Source of the DNA: Sideroxydans sp.
GTDB lineage: Bacteria; Pseudomonadota; Gammaproteobacteria; Burkholderiales; Gallionellaceae
Direction: 5' to 3'
Length of the DNA: 64,000 bases
Assembly (NCBI GenBank): GCA_024636935.1
Contig: JAGXGC010000022.1
Span: forward strand, 85,168-149,167
A model generated the notes under the pieces. That model was not told the origin of the DNA, searched no databases, and was given only the letters and a program-made list of their open reading frames with translations. Both the position numbers and the translations under genes were made by a program. Shown here in pieces: positions 1 to 8,600 of the stretch; positions within the stretch are counted from its first letter, which is position 1, and every line of letters starts with the position of its first letter.

Positions 1-163
1 CGGGATCGACAACCTGAGTGAACTGCACCGCAGCGAGTTCTATCCGCGGTGCAGCGCCGGTCGCGGTGAATCGCTCGGCTTCCATCTGCAAGGCTGCGAC
101 GATACGTTTCGCCACGGCCTCCAACGCGGCAGGTAACTGCCGCGATGTGTCCAGAATTACCAT
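1..163 (-). CDS. Unidentified nif-cluster protein, N-terminal part only
   Basis: An open frame starts at an ATG that overlaps the stop of the upstream [2Fe-2S] ferredoxin gene by 7 bases and runs off the left edge of the window. The visible 54 residues begin MVILDTSRQLPAALEAVAKR and look like an amphipathic helix followed by a basic/hydrophobic stretch; no motif is recognisable. The tight overlap suggests translational coupling and membership of the nifENX operon. In other diazotrophs nifQ or further small nif genes often lie here, but nothing visible identifies the product. Confidence 0.55.
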   Translation of the reverse strand, partial: MVILDTSRQLPAALEAVAKRIVAALQMEAERFTATGAAPRIELAAVQFTQVVDP

Positions 164-480
164 ACGTCAGCAGGTGCAACGAGGCGCTCCACCACTTTGC
201 CGCCCAGCAGATGCTCGTCGAATATCGCGCTCACATCTTCCTTGGTAACATTGCAGTACATCACGCCTTCCGGATACACCAACACGTTCGGACCCATACC
301 GCACGGACCGATACAGCCGGTCGGTGTCACAGCCACTTCGGCGAAACACTGGCGCTGCTGCCACTGCTGCATGAACTCGTCCACAACGGCAGCGCAACCC
401 TTAGCACCACATGATCCGCGCGGATGACCGGCGGGGCGATTCTGCGAACATACGAAAACGTGTCTTATTGGCTTTGGCAT
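157..480 (-). CDS. Thioredoxin-fold [2Fe-2S] ferredoxin (Shethna type)
   Basis: A 107-residue protein whose cysteines follow the thioredoxin-like [2Fe-2S] ferredoxin pattern: a Cys in VCSQNRPAGHP, a second in RGSCGAKG, and a pair in TGCIGPCGMG followed by the family's PNVLVYPEG segment. Such ferredoxins sit in nif clusters and are thought to carry electrons or protect nitrogenase; the exact partner here is unknown. The ATG at 480 is preferred over an upstream in-frame start because AGGAG lies 7 bases before it. The gene follows the fdxB-like gene with only 2 bases between coding regions, so it is in the nifE-led operon. Confidence 0.9.
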   Translation of the reverse strand: MPKPIRHVFVCSQNRPAGHPRGSCGAKGCAAVVDEFMQQWQQRQCFAEVAVTPTGCIGPCGMGPNVLVYPEGVMYCNVTKEDVSAIFDEHLLGGKVVERLVAPADVW

Positions 481-482
481 GC

Positions 483-773
483 TTAGGCTCCTACTGGCAT
501 CGGTTGATGCGTGTGACATTGCTTGGGACAGACACGTGCGCAAGATCCGCAGCCGATGCAGTCCAGCGCATTCGCGATGGACATCACCATCATGTTGTCC
601 TCGTCTTCGTCGTAGCTCTCGTCATCCTCGTCGCGTTCCAGCAACTCGAACACACTGCGCGGGCAGACCTTGAAGCAGCGGCCGCAGCCGATGCAGTTAG
701 CCGGGTTCAGCTCGGTGACGAAAGTCGGTTCGTAAGGCGTGCCGCCTCGGGTTGTACCTGTGATGTTAGACAT
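483..773 (-). CDS. fdxB: nif-specific 2[4Fe-4S] ferredoxin III (FdxB)
   Basis: This 96-residue protein has two cluster-binding motifs, CIGCGRCFKVCP near residue 27 and CIGCGSCARVCPK near residue 72, separated by a very acidic loop (ERDEDDESYDEDED), which is the layout of the nif-associated ferredoxin III family. It probably supplies electrons for nitrogenase or FeMo-cofactor assembly. It lies between the DUF683 protein gene and the [2Fe-2S] ferredoxin gene on the same strand, so the operon encodes two different ferredoxins in a row. Confidence 0.92.
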   Translation of the reverse strand: MSNITGTTRGGTPYEPTFVTELNPANCIGCGRCFKVCPRSVFELLERDEDDESYDEDEDNMMVMSIANALDCIGCGSCARVCPKQCHTHQPMPVGA

Positions 774-788
774 AGTTCTTTCCTTTAC

Positions 789-1007
789 TTAGCCTTGAGA
801 TTCTTTTTGTGCAGCAGCCAACCTTGCACTTGCCTCTGCCCACTTCTCGCACGCATCAAAAGTGGATTGCGCGATGCCTGGCAATTCCAGATAACCGGCA
901 GGCAACTTATCTTCGACCAGATCGTGCAACTGTCCCGCCCACTCAGTAGAGATGCGTTTCAGTTTCTTCACTTCCTTGTCGAGGATCTTCAGTTCTTCTT
1001 CAGTCAT
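789..1007 (-). CDS. DUF683 / CCE_0567-family small metalloprotein
   Basis: A 72-residue, strongly helical protein beginning MTEEELKILDKEVKKLKR, matching the small DUF683/CCE_0567 family almost always found beside nifX and DUF269 genes. Family members are small two-helix proteins with a proposed metal-binding role; the biochemical function is not settled. The start at 1007 is chosen over a longer frame because GGAGG stands 5 bases upstream and the added N-terminus would be unlike the family. Neighbours on both sides are nif genes on the same strand. Confidence 0.85.
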   Translation of the reverse strand: MTEEELKILDKEVKKLKRISTEWAGQLHDLVEDKLPAGYLELPGIAQSTFDACEKWAEASARLAAAQKESQG

Positions 1008-1144
1008 ATTTCCCTCCAATATTCCGGTTCCATTTCGAAGGTCAAACAAGGCGGCAACGAGCTCACGACGCAGGCAGTACAAGAAGTACGACAAGGAGTG
1101 AGCGAGGCAGCCAACGCCGTTTCACCGATGAAATGGAAGTGGAA

Positions 1145-1600
1145 TTACATACCTGCGACATCCGGGTGTTTGCCGATGATCTCCAGTGCAACGGCGAGCA
1201 GCTTGTCGCCCTCGTCCTTCATCTTGGACAGGCTCTCGTAACCGTAGCGGTGCACGTCACGCAATGTCTTGTCCATCACCACCAGCTTGCCAACGGTGAT
1301 CAAGCCGCGGCCGAAACCCTCGTGTGTGATGTTGATCATCGGCACAGCCATCTGACCGCATTCTTTTTCGATCAGCGAAGCGATAGCGTTGTAGAAACAC
1401 TTGATGCGCGACAGCAGGATCTCGTCTGGATCGCCGATGATCGGGATCTCGCGTTTCTGCTCCTTGGTCAGAACATACGGCGCGAGGACGCGCTCGGCAG
1501 GCCAGCCGTCGTAAGTACCGTAGCTGTCGACGGCGCGCATCTGCTTGACCATCTCCTTGATGAAATCAGTGCCCATCAATGGATCTGTTTCTTGAGTCAT
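1145..1600 (-). CDS. NifX-associated nitrogen fixation protein (DUF269)
   Basis: A 151-residue protein containing the family's typical segments FIKEMVKQMRAVDSYGTYDG, SRIKCFYNAIASLIE and the GRGLITVGKLVV core. DUF269 proteins co-occur with nifX/nifN and are assumed to help FeMo-cofactor maturation, but their reaction is unknown. The ATG at 1600 overlaps the stop of the preceding rseC-like gene by 4 bases (ATGA), so the pair is probably coupled. The frame can be extended upstream, but the extension is arginine-rich shadow sequence of rseC. Confidence 0.9.
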   Translation of the reverse strand: MTQETDPLMGTDFIKEMVKQMRAVDSYGTYDGWPAERVLAPYVLTKEQKREIPIIGDPDEILLSRIKCFYNAIASLIEKECGQMAVPMINITHEGFGRGLITVGKLVVMDKTLRDVHRYGYESLSKMKDEGDKLLAVALEIIGKHPDVAGM

Positions 1601-2025
1601 TGTGTTTCTCCTTTGGTTGAACTTGTTTCTACGACTACACGCGGCGCCCAGTTGGACACACGCGCCAAAACGAAACCACTTGCCGCACCGACGGCCGCGC
1701 CCAGCACCGCCCCGACATCGCCCCATCCTGCCGAGGTCGCGATGCCCGCGCCTGTCACCGCCGCCACGCAGGGCAACAGATAAGCCAGCAGACCGGCTTT
1801 GATCAGATCACTCTCGCTCAGCGACAACTGCAATTCATCACCGGCGCGCACATTCGCATCGCACTGCACAGAGATGGTCTTGCGACGCGATGAAAAATAT
1901 TTACCCAGCCCGGACACGCCGCATGACTCGCGCGAAGCACAGCCGCCGCAGCCGGACTTTTCAGTCGGCTCCACGTGCGCCATACCGTCGGCGACCGACA
2001 CTACGCGCACGGGTGCGGCGATCAT
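1597..2025 (-). CDS. RseC/SoxR-reducing system family membrane protein
   Basis: This 142-residue protein has an N-terminal SKSGCGGC-like cysteine cluster (CGGCASRESC around residues 27-36), a small beta domain, and two hydrophobic helices (LIKAGLLAYLLPCVAAVTG and a glycine/alanine-rich helix), the standard RseC_MucC arrangement. RseC homologues work with Rnf-type electron transport complexes. In a nif cluster the likely job is in membrane-driven electron supply, which is inference, as no rnf genes are in the window. It overlaps nifX and the DUF269 gene by 4 bases each. Confidence 0.85.
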   Translation of the reverse strand: MIAAPVRVVSVADGMAHVEPTEKSGCGGCASRESCGVSGLGKYFSSRRKTISVQCDANVRAGDELQLSLSESDLIKAGLLAYLLPCVAAVTGAGIATSAGWGDVGAVLGAAVGAASGFVLARVSNWAPRVVVETSSTKGETQ

Positions 2026-2432
2026 TCCTGCCACTCCTCGTCGTCTGCGAAACTCTTGCCCGACTGCTTCTTCATATGTTTCGCCAGCCACACCGGCGGC
2101 TCTTCCACCATATTCTTCTGTAGGCCGTTCAATAATTCTTCGATGGCCGAACCTTCATCCACACGCATCGGCTGGATGCCGCCTGCCAACAATTGCTGGA
2201 TCGCCGAAGCACCCGCCGCGTTGCAATACACCGCCGCGCAATCACCAAGCAGTTCCACCTTCGCGGCCAACTTGCCTTCGTGTCCGTCCATCGCGGTCTC
2301 GATGAACTCGGCCACCTCGATCAACTTCGCGTCATCCTCGCTCACCTCATAAATCGCGAAAGATTCCGCTGCACCGAAGTGCTGGTTCACCGCCTTGCGG
2401 TCGCTGGTGGCGAATGCGATCTTCACAGTCAT
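2022..2432 (-). CDS. nifX: NifX, FeMo-cofactor carrier protein
   Basis: A 136-residue protein of the dinitrogenase iron-molybdenum cofactor domain family: KIAFATSDRKAVNQHFGAAE at the N-terminus carries the typical HFG motif. NifX binds NifB-co and VK-cluster intermediates and hands them to NifEN. The ATG at 2432 has AAGGAGG 6 bases upstream; a longer frame would run into nifN. It follows nifN by 10 bases, matching the usual nifENX order. Confidence 0.95.
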   Translation of the reverse strand: MTVKIAFATSDRKAVNQHFGAAESFAIYEVSEDDAKLIEVAEFIETAMDGHEGKLAAKVELLGDCAAVYCNAAGASAIQQLLAGGIQPMRVDEGSAIEELLNGLQKNMVEEPPVWLAKHMKKQSGKSFADDEEWQE

Positions 2433-2442
2433 GTCAGCCTCC

Positions 2443-3834
2443 TTAGTGTGTTTGACCAGACGCAGGTGTCGCACGACTCTCTCCTGTCCGCTGTGCATAG
2501 ATGGAGACAAAAGGTTCAGGCTCGCTATGCCCGTGCTCCACCAGTAAGTTCGCCAGATCGAATAGCGACTGGCGCGTTCCGCGATAACCCACCCACAGGC
2601 GCTGATAACCGCCCAGCAGATCGTATTGTGGGAAACCTGCGCGCAGCAGCGGCACGCCGAGACGGCGTGATGTCTCCACCGCATGCGAATTGCTGATGAC
2701 CAGTTGTGCGCCGTTGCGCTTGGCTGTGTTCTCGAGGTCTTCCAGATCGCCGATAGCCACTTGCTCTGCCACCACGCTCGCCAGAATGTGAGCGCGCGCC
2801 GGTGCGACAGCGGCCACCACTTCGCAACCCATCTCCGTCACCAGACGCGATAAGCCATAGAGCAGATCAGCATCCGCCGCGATCGCGACGCGCGCGAAGC
2901 CCAACATGAAGTGCACATCCACCATCGCGTCCTGCAACTGCGCGCGCTGGCGTTCGATCTTCTCCGGCACCGGCTTGCCGCTGATGGCGGCCAGTGCAGA
3001 AACAAAACTATCCACCGCTTCCAAACCCATCAAACAATCGAAGCGATAGTCCGGCACGCCGGTCTGCGCTTTGAGCACGTCCGCCGCATCGAACAAAGAA
3101 TTACCCAGCACCAAAGTTGCGATAGATTCGCCCATAGTGGAGATGTCGGAAACCGGTGTGCCACCCACAGTGAGTGGAGAGCTTTCCATCTCGGTCAAAT
3201 GGCCGTCGAGTGAATCGCCGATGTCCGGCAACACCAAGGGACGCAGTCCAAATGCTTCAATCAATTCTTTGAGGTGTTCCACATCACCCGGTGTTAGGAA
3301 AGAACCGGCCAACACATTGACCTGTTTCTTGCGCTTACCCACGTTGCCCGTCTTTTCCGGCAGCATCACTTCCAATGTCGCCTTCACCGCCAATGCGTAA
3401 CCGCTTTCCAAACAACCGGTGAAGTCCGGTGTATTCACCGGCACCACGGGGATGTGCGCATACTCGGGATGCTTGGCATAGAAAGTCTTCACCAGACGTT
3501 TGATGTCCGTGCCCTGCGTTTCAGAAAGGCCGGTGGTCGGCAGACCGATCAACGATGGCTTGCTCTTCTCGCACACCGCTCGCAGACCTTCGACCACGTT
3601 CTCGTCCGCATTCATCACGGTGGAGACTTGATCCATCGCAGTGGTCTGCAAAGGGATCGGCTCGCGAAAATGGCGCACGAAGAACACCTTGCCAAACGCG
3701 GTGCAGCCCTGCGAACCGTGCAGCATCGGAATGGCTTTATTGATGCCCAGGAAAGCAAGCGAGGCGCCGAGTGGCTGGCTGGCCTTGAGCGGATTCACCG
3801 CGAGTGCTTTATTGCGTTTCAGTATCTCGGCCAT
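2443..3834 (-). CDS. nifN: NifN, nitrogenase cofactor assembly scaffold beta subunit
   Basis: At 463 residues this has NifN length and starts [20 protein letters not shown], followed by the conserved [11 protein letters not shown] and [19 protein letters not shown] segments shared with NifK. With NifE it forms the scaffold on which FeMo-cofactor is completed before transfer to NifDK. nifN is separated from nifE by 171 bases holding a REPIN-like hairpin element, so its translation relies on its own start region. It is followed at once by nifX. Confidence 0.97.
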   Translation of the reverse strand: MAEILKRNKALAVNPLKASQPLGASLAFLGINKAIPMLHGSQGCTAFGKVFFVRHFREPIPLQTTAMDQVSTVMNADENVVEGLRAVCEKSKPSLIGLPTTGLSETQGTDIKRLVKTFYAKHPEYAHIPVVPVNTPDFTGCLESGYALAVKATLEVMLPEKTGNVGKRKKQVNVLAGSFLTPGDVEHLKELIEAFGLRPLVLPDIGDSLDGHLTEMESSPLTVGGTPVSDISTMGESIATLVLGNSLFDAADVLKAQTGVPDYRFDCLMGLEAVDSFVSALAAISGKPVPEKIERQRAQLQDAMVDVHFMLGFARVAIAADADLLYGLSRLVTEMGCEVVAAVAPARAHILASVVAEQVAIGDLEDLENTAKRNGAQLVISNSHAVETSRRLGVPLLRAGFPQYDLLGGYQRLWVGYRGTRQSLFDLANLLVEHGHSEPEPFVSIYAQRTGESRATPASGQTH

Positions 3835-3844
3835 GTCACACCTC

Positions 3845-3979
3845 CGTCATTCCGGCGCAGGCCGGAATCCAGTTGAAAGAATGACCCCGCGCAGCGGGAC
3901 AACGATGGTTCAGCGATTCGTTTTGTCCGCTACGCGGGCTATATGTTTTCGCTGGATTCCGGCCTGCGCCGGAATGACG
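3845..3979. repeat. REPIN-like palindromic element, copy 1 (nifE-nifN gap)
   Basis: A 135-base element bounded by inverted arms, CGTCATTCCGGCGCAGGCCG continuing to ...GGAATCCAGT on the left and its reverse complement on the right. The centre contains a second pairing region (CCCGCGCAGCGGGACAA against TTTGTCCGCTACGCGGG), so the whole element can fold into one long hairpin. It lies within the nifEN transcription unit. Three more full copies occur at 10171, 30428 and 40861. Confidence 0.9.
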
Positions 3980-4005
3980 GGTTGAATATAGAGTCGTATT
4001 CATCA

Positions 4006-5412
4006 TCACGCCCCCAACTCCACACCCGGCACACTCGACTTCGCCCACGGTGCTGGTTTGCGTACGCCCGGCCATACCGGGCTCTGGATGGTCAGCGCGA
4101 GCTGGCGGGCAAGTTCGATCATGCCGCTGTAGCCCTCGTAACCGAATTCACGCTCCTGATTGATGTCAAGGAATGGGATGCGCGCTTTCAACGCGGTGTA
4201 CATATTGCGGCCACCCGCGATGAGGATGTCGGCTTGATATTCCTTCACCACGCCGAGCAATGCCTTGGGGCTACCGTCGGTGATCATCTTGGTCTTGTCA
4301 CCCATGATCTCGCGGATGCGCGCCTTGTCTTCCTCGGTGGATTTGTTGGTGCCGGTGGCGACCACGTCCATACCCAAGTCTTGCAGCGCGGAAACGATGG
4401 ACCACGACTTCACGCCGCCGGTATAGAGCAGCACGCGCTTACCGCGCAGCTTCTCGCGCCACGGGTCCAGCTCAGCGTTGATCTTGGCTTCTTCGCGCGC
4501 GATCATCGCTTCGGTGCGTTCGGTCAGCGATGGGTCGTTCAGCAGTTTCGCAAAATCGCGGAAGGCATTCGAGGTATCTGTCACGCCGTAGAAGCTGCCT
4601 TCGAAGAACGGCACCTTGTGATCGGTTTGCAGTTTGCGTGCGATGTTGAGCAATGCTTTCGCGCACACCACCATGCTGGCTTCAGCGCGGTGCATGGTCT
4701 GCACTTCATGGAAGCGCGCATCGCCGGACAAAGTGCACAAGATGCGCAGGCCGAGTTCGTCGAACAACGGTGCCACGTTCCAGAACTCACCCGCGATGTT
4801 GTATTCGCCGATCAGGTTCACATCGTGCACGGTGATGCCGGGGCGTTGCAGCGCGTCAGGCACCGGCAGCGGTTCGCCCGTGCCCACCACATATTTGAAC
4901 ATCGCCTCACCCGCGATACGGTTGCCCAGATTCTTCGTGCCGTAGAAACCGGCACAGTCCACCGGCACCACCGGCACGCCACATTTCTCAGCGGCTGCTT
5001 TACACACCGCGCTGATGTCGTCGCCGGTCAGCGCAGGTACGCAGGTGTTGTAGACGAAGACGGCTTTCGGGGCGTAACTATCGACAGCCTGCTTGATGGA
5101 ATGGAACAAGCGCTTCTCGCCGCGCCCCATGATCACATCTTGTTCGGTCAGATCGGTAGTCATACCGATGCGATACAAAGTCGGCCCGGAAGAGCGCGTA
5201 CCGCGGTTATCCCAAGAACTCCCCGCACAAGCGATAGGCCCGTGCACGATATGTGCAACGTCAGCGATAGGCAGCAAAGCGATCTGCGCCCCATCGAACG
5301 AGCAGCCGCCCGCAGTCGCCCCAGGCTTGGGTCGCGCACAACCGGATTTCTCCTTTTTGTTATGCGTACAGGCCGGTTCGTTCAGCAGTTCGGCGATGTC
5401 CTTGGCTTGCAT
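4006..5412 (-). CDS. nifE: NifE, nitrogenase cofactor assembly scaffold alpha subunit
   Basis: A 468-residue protein with the NifE hallmarks [15 protein letters not shown], a C-terminal [20 protein letters not shown] segment and the [17 protein letters not shown] ending. It pairs with NifN to complete FeMo-cofactor. It is the first gene of the minus-strand operon running to the window's left edge. A sigma-54 type promoter lies about 35-50 bases upstream of the start and a NifA-type site about 100 bases upstream. No strong ribosome binding site precedes the ATG. Confidence 0.97.
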   Translation of the reverse strand: MQAKDIAELLNEPACTHNKKEKSGCARPKPGATAGGCSFDGAQIALLPIADVAHIVHGPIACAGSSWDNRGTRSSGPTLYRIGMTTDLTEQDVIMGRGEKRLFHSIKQAVDSYAPKAVFVYNTCVPALTGDDISAVCKAAAEKCGVPVVPVDCAGFYGTKNLGNRIAGEAMFKYVVGTGEPLPVPDALQRPGITVHDVNLIGEYNIAGEFWNVAPLFDELGLRILCTLSGDARFHEVQTMHRAEASMVVCAKALLNIARKLQTDHKVPFFEGSFYGVTDTSNAFRDFAKLLNDPSLTERTEAMIAREEAKINAELDPWREKLRGKRVLLYTGGVKSWSIVSALQDLGMDVVATGTNKSTEEDKARIREIMGDKTKMITDGSPKALLGVVKEYQADILIAGGRNMYTALKARIPFLDINQEREFGYEGYSGMIELARQLALTIQSPVWPGVRKPAPWAKSSVPGVELGA

Positions 5413-5447
5413 GGCAGTAGGCTCACGAGTATTGACGCCCTCCTACT

Positions 5448-5463
5448 CGCAGGAAACATGCCA
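5448..5463 (-). promoter_or_regulatory. Probable sigma-54 promoter of nifE
   Basis: Read on the minus strand the site is TGGCATGTTTCCTGCG: GG and GC are exactly 10 bases apart as sigma-54 promoters require. The -24 half is near consensus (TGGCAYG) and the -12 half is imperfect (CTGC for TTGC). It lies about 36 bases before the nifE ATG, a normal leader length. Confidence 0.72.
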
Positions 5464-5507
5464 ACCGACACAGGGTTGATTTATTGGGGATTTATGGGGA
5501 GGGGGAT

Positions 5508-5523
5508 TGTAGGAAAGCAGACA
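5508..5523. promoter_or_regulatory. NifA-type upstream activator site for nifE
   Basis: TGT-N10-ACA (TGTAGGAAAGCAGACA) matches the NifA binding consensus exactly. It is only about 50 bases upstream of the nifE -24 element, closer than the usual 80-150, which lowers confidence. The motif alone would occur by chance several times in a window of this size, so the pairing with a sigma-54 promoter is the argument. Confidence 0.55.
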
Positions 5524-5643
5524 AACGGAGGGGGAATGGCGTGCTCATAGAGACACATGACTGCTTTGCCCTCTTACTACGGCCCTATATAAGCCAGTCT
5601 TTTCCCCATTTCAAACTCACCATAAATTTCCCATTACGAGAAC

Positions 5644-5690
5644 TTGCAACATTCCAATTTATTGGTATACTTGTTCCCATATCGTGAACA
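5644..5690 (+). promoter_or_regulatory. Promoter and operator of the HigB/ImmA/Beta operon
   Basis: A sigma-70 type promoter reads TTGCAA (5644-5649), 16-base spacer, TATACT (5666-5671). Directly after the -10 box is an inverted repeat TGTTC-N9-GAACA (5672-5690), placed where a repressor would block transcription start. Autoregulation by the XRE-domain antitoxin encoded next is the simplest reading. Confidence 0.65.
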
Positions 5691-5700
5691 ATTTAATGAC

Positions 5701-5955
5701 ATGAAGCTAATTGGCAGAAACCGACTTGGGGCACTTTATGGCCTTGACGATGATACAGACACTTGGATGCACAACTGGGTGTCTGAGATAACTCATGCGA
5801 ACTGGAAAATTCCCAGAGATGTAATTCGACAATTCCCGAAAGCTAGAAATATTGCGCACGACATATTTGCATTCCCAGTCGGCAGTCAACCTCAATGTAT
5901 AGAGGTTGCCATGGTCTTTCCCCAGGCAGTCGCGCTTGTAGTAGGTTTGAAATGA
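5701..5955 (+). CDS. HigB-like mRNA interferase toxin
   Basis: An 84-residue protein beginning MKLIGRNRLGALYG and ending in VFPQAVALVVGLK. The order basic N-terminus, W-rich middle (DTWMHNWVSEITHANWK), QFPKARNI and a final hydrophobic strand is that of HigB-type toxins of the RelE fold, ribosome-dependent or free mRNA nucleases. It overlaps the antitoxin gene by 4 bases (ATGA). There is no clear ribosome binding site, suggesting weak translation of the toxin. Toxin-first gene order is typical of higBA. Base composition is AT-richer than the nif genes around it, consistent with transfer. Confidence 0.82.
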   Translation: MKLIGRNRLGALYGLDDDTDTWMHNWVSEITHANWKIPRDVIRQFPKARNIAHDIFAFPVGSQPQCIEVAMVFPQAVALVVGLK

Positions 5956-7178
5956 AAATAAAAATGAACACCAAAGTAATCCGATCAGAAGAGCAGCATC
6001 AAGGTTATTTGCTCGAGATACAGCAATTAATTGAACAGGCCCCACAGACAGGCACTGAGGCGGCCGAATATTTGGAACTCCTGTCTGTTCTGGTTGAATC
6101 ATACGAAAACCAGAAATATCCAATAGAAGCTCCAGACCCTATCAGCGCCATTCACTTTCGTATGCAAGAGCAAGGCTTGAGGCAGGCTGATCTTATTCCG
6201 TATTTTGGGACGCGCAGTCGTGTTTCCGAAGTCCTCAGCAGGAAACGCCCCCTAACGGTAAATATGATTCGCGCACTTTCTAGTGGTCTTGGCATTTCAA
6301 CAGAGACACTAATAGGTATTGAACCATCAACTACCAATCAATCCGAAAACGATGAAGTTGATTGGAGTCGTTTTCCAATCAAGGAAATGGTTGCGCGCGG
6401 TTGGCTTCAAAAACTAACCAACAAAGCAAGTGTCGCAACCGAGGAACTTGTGAGAAGTTTCATATCAAGCGTTGGAATGGAAATTGGGAATGCGGCATAT
6501 CGTCGAACTGTTGGTGGCGACGCGTATTCACCCGCAACCCGTTATGCATTACATGCATGGCTTGCGCGAATAATACAAAGAGCTCGAGATCGAAAACAGA
6601 AATTAGGACTATTTGATAGTAGCCAACTATCGCAGGACTTTCTGAGAACATTGGCTCAGCTTAGCTGGTCCGAAAAAGGGCCGAGCCTTGCAATTGAATT
6701 CCTCGAAAAACATGGAATAGCAGTGATTATTGAACCCCCATTGAAAGGCACACTCCTCGATGGAGCAGCGCTGCAAGATGACGATGGCACTCCGATAATT
6801 GGCCTAACCCTTCGATTCGATCGCCTGGACAATTTCTGGTTTACCCTTATGCATGAGGTCGCTCACCTCTGGAAGCACGTTAGTGCAAAAGAAACATTCC
6901 TAGATAACTTAGATGCTTCGTCTGAAGACCGCCGAGAACTCGAGGCAAATCGAATTGCCAAAGAGGCTCTAATTCCAAGAATCGCTTGGAAGCGTAGTGA
7001 GGCATTTTTAAATCCAAGTGTTCAGGCTATAGACCTTCTTTCTAGAGAGCTAAAAATACATCCTGCAATCATCGCAGGTCGCATAAGAAAAGAGAAAGAG
7101 AACTACACAATATTCACAGAACTAGTTGGGCAAGGTGAAGTACGGAAGCACTTTAATTTTTCTGAGGTGGAGGTTTAA
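5952..7178 (+). CDS. HigA-like antitoxin fused to an ImmA/IrrE-type metalloprotease
   Basis: This 408-residue protein is much longer than a simple HigA (about 100-140 residues). Residues 1-120 match HigA: a helical dimerisation part, then an XRE helix-turn-helix (IHFRMQEQGLRQADLIPYFG...RVSEVLSRKRPL, about 66-118). Residues 240-380 carry an ImmA/IrrE domain with the zinc motif HEVAH at 301-305 and the downstream ELEAN glutamate at about 331. The middle part (130-240) is helical and unassigned. It presumably neutralises HigB and represses the operon; the protease domain could cleave the antitoxin or another partner in response to a signal, which is inference. Confidence 0.85.
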   Translation: MKIKMNTKVIRSEEQHQGYLLEIQQLIEQAPQTGTEAAEYLELLSVLVESYENQKYPIEAPDPISAIHFRMQEQGLRQADLIPYFGTRSRVSEVLSRKRPLTVNMIRALSSGLGISTETLIGIEPSTTNQSENDEVDWSRFPIKEMVARGWLQKLTNKASVATEELVRSFISSVGMEIGNAAYRRTVGGDAYSPATRYALHAWLARIIQRARDRKQKLGLFDSSQLSQDFLRTLAQLSWSEKGPSLAIEFLEKHGIAVIIEPPLKGTLLDGAALQDDDGTPIIGLTLRFDRLDNFWFTLMHEVAHLWKHVSAKETFLDNLDASSEDRRELEANRIAKEALIPRIAWKRSEAFLNPSVQAIDLLSRELKIHPAIIAGRIRKEKENYTIFTELVGQGEVRKHFNFSEVEV

Positions 7179-7180
7179 TC

Positions 7181-8287
7181 ATGAAAACGATTTATGTTCC
7201 TGTGATGGCTGCAAAACGTGGTGAATTTACAGCCCTGTCCAATTTATCTGACTCCATATCAAAGAGAACGGTGCCTCTTTTTGAATTGCCTACGAGATTA
7301 AAATCTCTTGAAAAATCGATTAGCCGTACAGCTTCCGATGCAGGTAAGGCATGGCAAGGGCGCCCTGCCTTTCTCGATATATCAAAGTGGAGTCCAAACG
7401 CCAGAACTGAAAGTGGCATTCACGTTTTGGAATATGCGCTCAGTCAATTTCGCTCGAACAGTGTTGAAGCACATCCTGTTATTAGATATGACCGCTGGGA
7501 TGACCCCGCCTACAGCCAGGCGCTGAAAAATATACGCAGCTACCTCCCTGTAACACCATGCATCCGACTTGATCGCGAGACTATAAAAGATGACATGCCA
7601 GACACTTCGTATTTCTATGGTCGCATTCAGGAAATTCTGGAGACCCTAGATCTTGATACTAGCAATTGTTACGCAATGATTGACTTTGGCGATGTGTCCA
7701 CGACCTCGGTGCCGCAAATAATTGCTGATACAGAAATGGCTATTGAAGTACTGCGTGACATAGGATTTAGTTCATTGATTGTAGTCGGCGGGTCAATGCC
7801 CGCAGCTGTCAATGAGGCTGTTGACACTCCTGATGCAGAAGGATGCATTCCTCGCATCGAAATGATGGCATGGAAAGCAGTGTTTACTGACAAAGGGGAT
7901 AAAAGAATCATTTTTGGAGACTACCTAATCAGAAGCCCAATTGCAGCAGAAGGTGTCATTGCGCCTCATGCAAATGCAAAAATTCGCTATACCATCGACA
8001 ACCAATATTTCATTGTCCGTGGCCATTCTAAGAAAATCGATTCTTTGGAACTTCAACACAAATCGCTTGCAAAGAAATTAGTTGCTTCCCCCTACTTCAT
8101 GGGTACATCGTTCAGTTGGGGGGATTCCTCAATCTTTGATTGCAGTGTTGGAGCTAAGGCATTTCGCGACCCTACGTCAATGATTGCTGTAGACAGTAAT
8201 CACCACATTTGTTCTGTTGTGGCTGAAATATTTGAGTTTCAGAAACAAACCATATCGTTCGGCACAAATACGCAAACTGAGGCATAA
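7181..8287 (+). CDS. Beta family protein (T4 Beta-like, Pfam Beta_protein type)
   Basis: A 368-residue protein starting KTIYVPVMAAKRGEFTAL with internal SSLIVVGGSMP and IIFGDYLIRSP segments, the pattern of the Beta protein family that is repeatedly found next to XRE/ImmA genes in bacteria. The biochemical role is unknown. It starts 2 bases after the antitoxin stop with GGAGG in front, so it is clearly co-transcribed with the toxin-antitoxin pair. No signal peptide or membrane segment is visible. A third component of a phage-defence or stress toxin system is a fair guess, not shown by sequence. Confidence 0.7.
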   Translation: MKTIYVPVMAAKRGEFTALSNLSDSISKRTVPLFELPTRLKSLEKSISRTASDAGKAWQGRPAFLDISKWSPNARTESGIHVLEYALSQFRSNSVEAHPVIRYDRWDDPAYSQALKNIRSYLPVTPCIRLDRETIKDDMPDTSYFYGRIQEILETLDLDTSNCYAMIDFGDVSTTSVPQIIADTEMAIEVLRDIGFSSLIVVGGSMPAAVNEAVDTPDAEGCIPRIEMMAWKAVFTDKGDKRIIFGDYLIRSPIAAEGVIAPHANAKIRYTIDNQYFIVRGHSKKIDSLELQHKSLAKKLVASPYFMGTSFSWGDSSIFDCSVGAKAFRDPTSMIAVDSNHHICSVVAEIFEFQKQTISFGTNTQTEA

Positions 8288-8600
8288 GATACTGGCGAAG
8301 TCGGTGCTGGAGTTGGCGACTCCGGCACTAATATCTCCTCGATAGCGATGCTACGGTTGGTGGAAACGATGCTCATTACAGCGTCATGCCGACATGTACG
8401 ACGAGCCTTCTTACTGCATATCGAGAATCAAAGTGGCAGCATCGCTGCACTTTATTGCATTTCATGTCTCCCACACAATACCAATGATCAGTTGGCACGA
8501 CGCCTCTCGTGTTGACGCCAATCTCTCCGCGGGGATAATGCGCCATCCGTCCATTGCGGCTGCAGCGCCGCAACTTCCCCACCAAGGTGATCATCTGCTT
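8288..8600. other. Intergenic region before the cNMP-binding gene
   Basis: No coding region could be supported in these 313 bases. They include a GC-rich inverted repeat (CCGGAG/CTCC type) near 8300-8325 and a TTGGCACG at 8493-8500 that resembles half of a sigma-54 promoter but lacks a matching -12 GC. The right boundary of the inserted toxin-antitoxin operon presumably lies here. Confidence 0.5.

Noticed and set aside
3836..4075. Protein containing [14 protein letters not shown] peptide
   Set aside because: This is the translated REPIN element plus nifE antisense sequence; the same peptide appears wherever the repeat occurs intergenically.
3943..5550. Long open frame opposite nifE
   Set aside because: It is the antisense shadow of nifE with no codon or motif support; the minus strand product is clearly NifE.
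8491..8510. TTGGCACGACGCCTCT as a sigma-54 promoter of the cNMP gene
   Set aside because: The -24 half is perfect but 10 bases after GG there is CT instead of GC, and no TGT-N10-ACA site lies nearby.
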